DNA from: an uncultured Chloroflexota bacterium
GTDB taxonomy: Bacteria; Chloroflexota; Chloroflexia; Thermomicrobiales; UBA6265
Reading direction: 5' to 3'
Assembly (NCBI GenBank): GCA_937901745.1
Contig: CALGSZ010000049.1
Span: forward strand, 1 to 8,578
DNA: 8,578 nt
In this document: piece by piece, positions 6,196 to 8,578 of the stretch
Layout of the letters: each line of letters starts with the position of its first letter
Position numbering within the stretch: position 1 is the first letter of the stretch
Made by a program: the position numbers and the translations under genes
The notes under the pieces: generated by a model
Told to the model about the DNA's origin: nothing
What the model saw: only the letters and a program-made list of their open reading frames with translations
The model's database searches: none

Positions 6196-7315
6196 GGTGA
6201 TTTTCGGTCGAGGCGCCCTCCGCGATGCGGGTGACCGCCTGGCGCCGTCCGAGTCGCCCGTCCTCTTGTTGACGGGTGGGCGATCCTTCTCCTCGTCGGG
6301 AGCCGAAGCCGCGCTCCGGCCCTTCGTGGAGAGCCGTCGGGTCGTTCACGTCGGCGGTGTGCCGGCCAACCCGTCGGCCGAGTCCGTGTCAGCCTGCCTG
6401 GCGAGGGCCACCGACGAGTTGCCGTCGGTGATCGTCGCTGTGGGAGGGGGGTCGGTGATCGATACGGCGAAAGTCGTCGCATTGTCGATTGCCACGGGTC
6501 GAGCGCCGGAGGCTCTGGTCGAGCCCGGTCTCGACCTCACCCGCCCTGTGCCTCAGATCATCGCCGTGCCGACGACCGCCGGTTCAGGAGCAGAGCGAAC
6601 GCCCTTCGCGGTCATGTACGTGGGGGAGCGCAAGTACTCGGTCGACCATCCATCGTTGGAACCGGCCCTCGCCATCCTCGACCCCGAGCTCCTGGACTCC
6701 GCCAGTCCGCAGACAATCGCGGCTTCGGGCTTCGACGCCATCGGCCATGCGATGGAGTCCATCTGGAACGTGAACTCAACGGAACAGTCGCGGAGGGACG
6801 CCGAGGCGGGCCTGCAGCTGGCCTGGTATCACCTGGCACCGGCATGGCAGGGAGATCGGGTAGCCCGAGAGCGCATGCTGGAGGCGGCGACCCTGGCCGG
6901 CGCCGCCATCAGCAAGACCCGGACGACGGCTGCTCACGCCATGTCGTATCACCTGACCGCCCGTTATCACGTGCCCCACGGCCACGCTGTCGCCGTGACC
7001 CTGGGGGCGTTCCTCGAATACAACGCTGATGCGACTGAACCGGATACGGTCGATCCCCGCGGTCCCGGGCACGTGAGGCAGGCCGTCGATCGGATCTGCG
7101 AGATCATCGGTGCCGACGATCCGTCGGCAGGTCGAAAGGCTGTCGCCGAATTGATGCAAGCCATAGGCCTGGAAACGCGACCGACACATTTCGGTGTGGA
7201 CACTGAGGATCGGCGCCGCCAGTGGGTGGGGTCGGTGAACGTGGAACGGCTCAGCAACAACCCCCGACGCCTCGACGAGGTGTCGCTACTCGAGCTGGTC
7301 AAGAACCTGGGATGA
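6188..7315 (+). CDS. Iron-containing alcohol dehydrogenase, probable phosphonoacetaldehyde reductase
   Basis: A 375-residue group III metal-dependent alcohol dehydrogenase. VGGGSVIDTAK (85-95) is the dinucleotide-binding segment and PTTAGSGAE (128-136) a family signature. The four metal ligands expected of FucO-type enzymes are present: D183 and H187 (FDAIGHAME), H250 (AAHAMSYH) and H264 (VPHGHAV), with the 14-residue spacing between the last two seen in FucO. Lying directly after pepM and ppd, it most likely reduces phosphonoacetaldehyde to 2-hydroxyethylphosphonate using NAD(P)H, the role of PhpC in phosphinothricin biosynthesis. Family membership is clear; substrate is inferred from context. 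No aminotransferase is present in the operon, which argues against an aminoethylphosphonate branch within this locus. The ATG at 6188 overlaps the end of ppd by eight bases, so translation is probably coupled; no good ribosome-binding site precedes it. Confidence 0.88.
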   Translation: MTEVIFGRGALRDAGDRLAPSESPVLLLTGGRSFSSSGAEAALRPFVESRRVVHVGGVPANPSAESVSACLARATDELPSVIVAVGGGSVIDTAKVVALSIATGRAPEALVEPGLDLTRPVPQIIAVPTTAGSGAERTPFAVMYVGERKYSVDHPSLEPALAILDPELLDSASPQTIAASGFDAIGHAMESIWNVNSTEQSRRDAEAGLQLAWYHLAPAWQGDRVARERMLEAATLAGAAISKTRTTAAHAMSYHLTARYHVPHGHAVAVTLGAFLEYNADATEPDTVDPRGPGHVRQAVDRICEIIGADDPSAGRKAVAELMQAIGLETRPTHFGVDTEDRRRQWVGSVNVERLSNNPRRLDEVSLLELVKNLG

Positions 7316-7319
7316 GGAC

Positions 7320-8462
7320 ATGGCGGTGTTCAAAGGCCTGAAGAGCACTCTGGCGGAGTCACGGGACCTCGGCCGATTCCTCACCACGGATCCCGAGGAA
7401 CGGCCAATCGTCTTCTACGCCGAGGACACCTTCACATACGTGCAGTACGAGGGCTACGTCTCGAGCCTTCTCGCCGCCGGACGGAAGATCGGCTATGTCA
7501 CGTCGGCAGCTCACGACCCGCTCCTCGCCGATCCACCATCCGGCTTGCAGCCGTTCTACGTCGACAAGCAGCTGCCCCGCCTCTTCGAGAAGCTCGACTC
7601 CAAGGTCCTCGCTATCACCATGCCCGACCTCGGGCAGTTTCACGTCCCCGTGCCGCCGGTCGGGACCACCGCCTACGTCTTCCACTCGCTCAACAGCACC
7701 CACACGGCGTACCGCACAGGCGCCTTCGACCACTACGACGCCTTCCTATGCACGGGTCCACACCACGTCGCAGAGCTCCGAGCGCTCCGGAGTCAGCGAG
7801 GATTGCCGGAGCCAGAGCTGTTCGAGGTCGGCTACTACAAGCTCGACCGGATCATCCGCGACCACGCCGCCTACACGAAGAAGTGGCCGACGGACACGAC
7901 TGTTCTCGTCGCTCCGTCGTGGGGGCGAGGCAACATCTTGGAGGCGCACGGGGCGGAAGTCGTCTCCGCACTCCGAGCGGAGGGATTCAGAGTCATCGTT
8001 CGCCCGCATCCCCAGTTCTTCCACTCCTTGTATCCGGAGGGCGAAGGGATCGTCGCTGGCCTCGAGCGCCAGTTCGGCGACGATCCATTGGTCGTGATCG
8101 AGAAGTCGATCGACACAGAGGATTCCTTCCACGAAGCCGACGTGATGGTGAGCGACTGGTCAGGAGCGGCATACGAATACGCCCTCGGCACCCTCCGGCC
8201 CGTCGCCTTCATCGAGACACCCCAAAAGATCTTCAACGACGAATGGCAAGAGATCGGGCTCGGTTCGTTCGAGCGAGACATGCGCTCACGGGTCGGCCGG
8301 ATCGTCGAACCCTCGGCCGTGGGGGAGCTAGTGGCCGAGATGGTCGACCGGAAGAATGAGCTCCGTGAGGAGCTCGAGGCCTTGCGCCACCAGGTCGTCT
8401 TCAACGTCGGGAAGGCCGCTGCTGTCGGAGCCGAAGTGCTGGGTTCGCTGGCGGATCGCTGA
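7320..8462 (+). CDS. TagB/TagF-like CDP-glycerol glycerophosphotransferase-family protein
   Basis: A 380-residue cytoplasmic or membrane-peripheral GT-B-type transferase. Family motifs are F-H122-SLNSTH, which aligns with the catalytic-base region of TagF; VAPSWGRGN (197-205); RPHP (228-231) with the second conserved histidine; and SDWSGAAYEYA (278-288) followed by RPVAF (293-297), the nucleotide-phosphate-binding region. Relatives move glycerol-phosphate from CDP-glycerol to a lipid-linked or growing teichoic chain. The length is near that of the primase TagB (about 380 residues) and about half of the TagF polymerase, suggesting one or few transfers. Coupled with a TagD-like domain in the same operon and a hydroxyethylphosphonate pathway, the likely donor is CMP-hydroxyethylphosphonate; donor and acceptor are inference. 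The start ATG lies four bases after the previous stop, with GAGGA (7314-7318) very close to it. No clear terminator follows. Confidence 0.82.
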   Translation: MAVFKGLKSTLAESRDLGRFLTTDPEERPIVFYAEDTFTYVQYEGYVSSLLAAGRKIGYVTSAAHDPLLADPPSGLQPFYVDKQLPRLFEKLDSKVLAITMPDLGQFHVPVPPVGTTAYVFHSLNSTHTAYRTGAFDHYDAFLCTGPHHVAELRALRSQRGLPEPELFEVGYYKLDRIIRDHAAYTKKWPTDTTVLVAPSWGRGNILEAHGAEVVSALRAEGFRVIVRPHPQFFHSLYPEGEGIVAGLERQFGDDPLVVIEKSIDTEDSFHEADVMVSDWSGAAYEYALGTLRPVAFIETPQKIFNDEWQEIGLGSFERDMRSRVGRIVEPSAVGELVAEMVDRKNELREELEALRHQVVFNVGKAAAVGAEVLGSLADR

Positions 8463-8471
8463 CCTGCAATC

Positions 8472-8483
8472 GAACATGCGTTC
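8472..8483. promoter_or_regulatory. LexA (SOS) box upstream of uvrA
   Basis: GAACATGCGTTC fits the Gram-positive LexA operator GAAC-N4-GTTC exactly, and the flanking TC on the left completes the TCGAAC half-site common in actinobacteria. It lies 51 bases before the uvrA start, ten bases after the stop of the last operon gene, just upstream of a candidate -10. LexA repression of uvrA is well established in other bacteria. Confidence 0.8.
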
Positions 8484-8492
8484 TCCCCGGAG

Positions 8493-8516
8493 GTGAACTA
8501 CACTCGCGTCGTTCAC
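8493..8516 (+). promoter_or_regulatory. Candidate uvrA -10 within a short inverted repeat
   Basis: TACACT (8499-8504) fits an actinobacterial TAnnnT -10, about 30 bases before the uvrA GTG. It lies inside the inverted repeat GTGAAC (8493-8498) and GTTCAC (8511-8516), separated by 12 bases. The corresponding -35 region would overlap the LexA box, which fits repression by LexA. The 12-base spacer rules out the repeat being a second LexA box; its role, if any, is unknown. Confidence 0.4.
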
Positions 8517-8534
8517 TAGCCAGGCGGAGTCTCA

Positions 8535-8578
8535 GTGTCGACCGACACGATCCTCATCCGGGGGGCCCGGGAACACAA
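8535..8578 (+). CDS. uvrA: UvrABC excinuclease subunit A, N-terminal end (partial)
   Basis: The last 44 bases read from a GTG start as VSTDTILIRGAREH (the initiator would be Met) and run off the window. The IxIRGAREH motif is the strongly conserved N-terminus of UvrA, the damage-sensing ATPase of nucleotide excision repair. GGAG at 8526-8529, five bases upstream, supports this start, and the LexA box at 8472-8483 supports the identity. Only 14 codons are visible, so nothing can be said about the rest. Confidence 0.85.
   Translation, partial: MSTDTILIRGAREH

Noticed and set aside
8495..8514. GAAC and GTTC near the uvrA -10 as a second LexA box
   Set aside because: The spacer is 12 bases rather than four, so it does not fit the LexA operator.
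1..8578. CRISPR arrays, tRNA or rRNA genes, insertion sequences, integrases and attachment sites
   Set aside because: No spaced direct repeats, RNA-gene motifs, transposase-like ORFs or flanking direct repeats were seen at either island edge.

Overview
The window reads as chromosome from a high-GC Gram-positive bacterium, most likely an actinobacterium. This rests on GC-rich coding sequence throughout, a Gram-positive/actinobacterial-type LexA box (GAAC-N4-GTTC), a GTG start for uvrA and TAnnnT-like -10 elements. No marker resolves the genus.

The layout is an accessory island between two DNA-repair genes. The left edge is the 3' end of uvrB (1-245, UVR domain); the right edge is the first 14 codons of uvrA (from 8535), preceded by its LexA box. 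Three blocks lie between them. (i) 269-1843 (+) encodes a five-helix membrane protein with an extracytoplasmic alkaline-phosphatase/sulfatase-fold domain. (ii) 1857-3656 (-) holds a paralogue of that protein followed by a 53-residue membrane ORF with a YLDPATGS motif; this block converges on (i) with a 13-base gap. (iii) 3767-8462 (+) is a tight four-gene operon: a glycerol-3-phosphate-cytidylyltransferase-like domain fused to phosphoenolpyruvate mutase (PepM), phosphonopyruvate decarboxylase, a group III iron-type alcohol dehydrogenase resembling phosphonoacetaldehyde reductase, and a TagB/TagF-type CDP-glycerol glycerophosphotransferase-like protein.

The operon makes biochemical sense. PepM converts PEP to phosphonopyruvate, the decarboxylase gives phosphonoacetaldehyde, and the dehydrogenase gives 2-hydroxyethylphosphonate (HEP). 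The fused cytidylyltransferase could turn HEP into CMP-HEP, much as TagD turns glycerol-3-phosphate into CDP-glycerol, and the TagB-like enzyme could pass HEP to a glycan or lipid-linked acceptor. The proposed product is a phosphonate-decorated surface polymer, a phosphonate analogue of teichoic-acid priming. The two membrane AlkP-fold proteins and the small membrane protein are plausible extracytoplasmic partners, but that link is by position only. The C-P bond-forming and decarboxylation calls are strong; the nucleotide-activation and transfer steps are inference.

Every stretch over 300 bases is covered by a gene. No tRNA, rRNA, CRISPR array or insertion sequence was seen.
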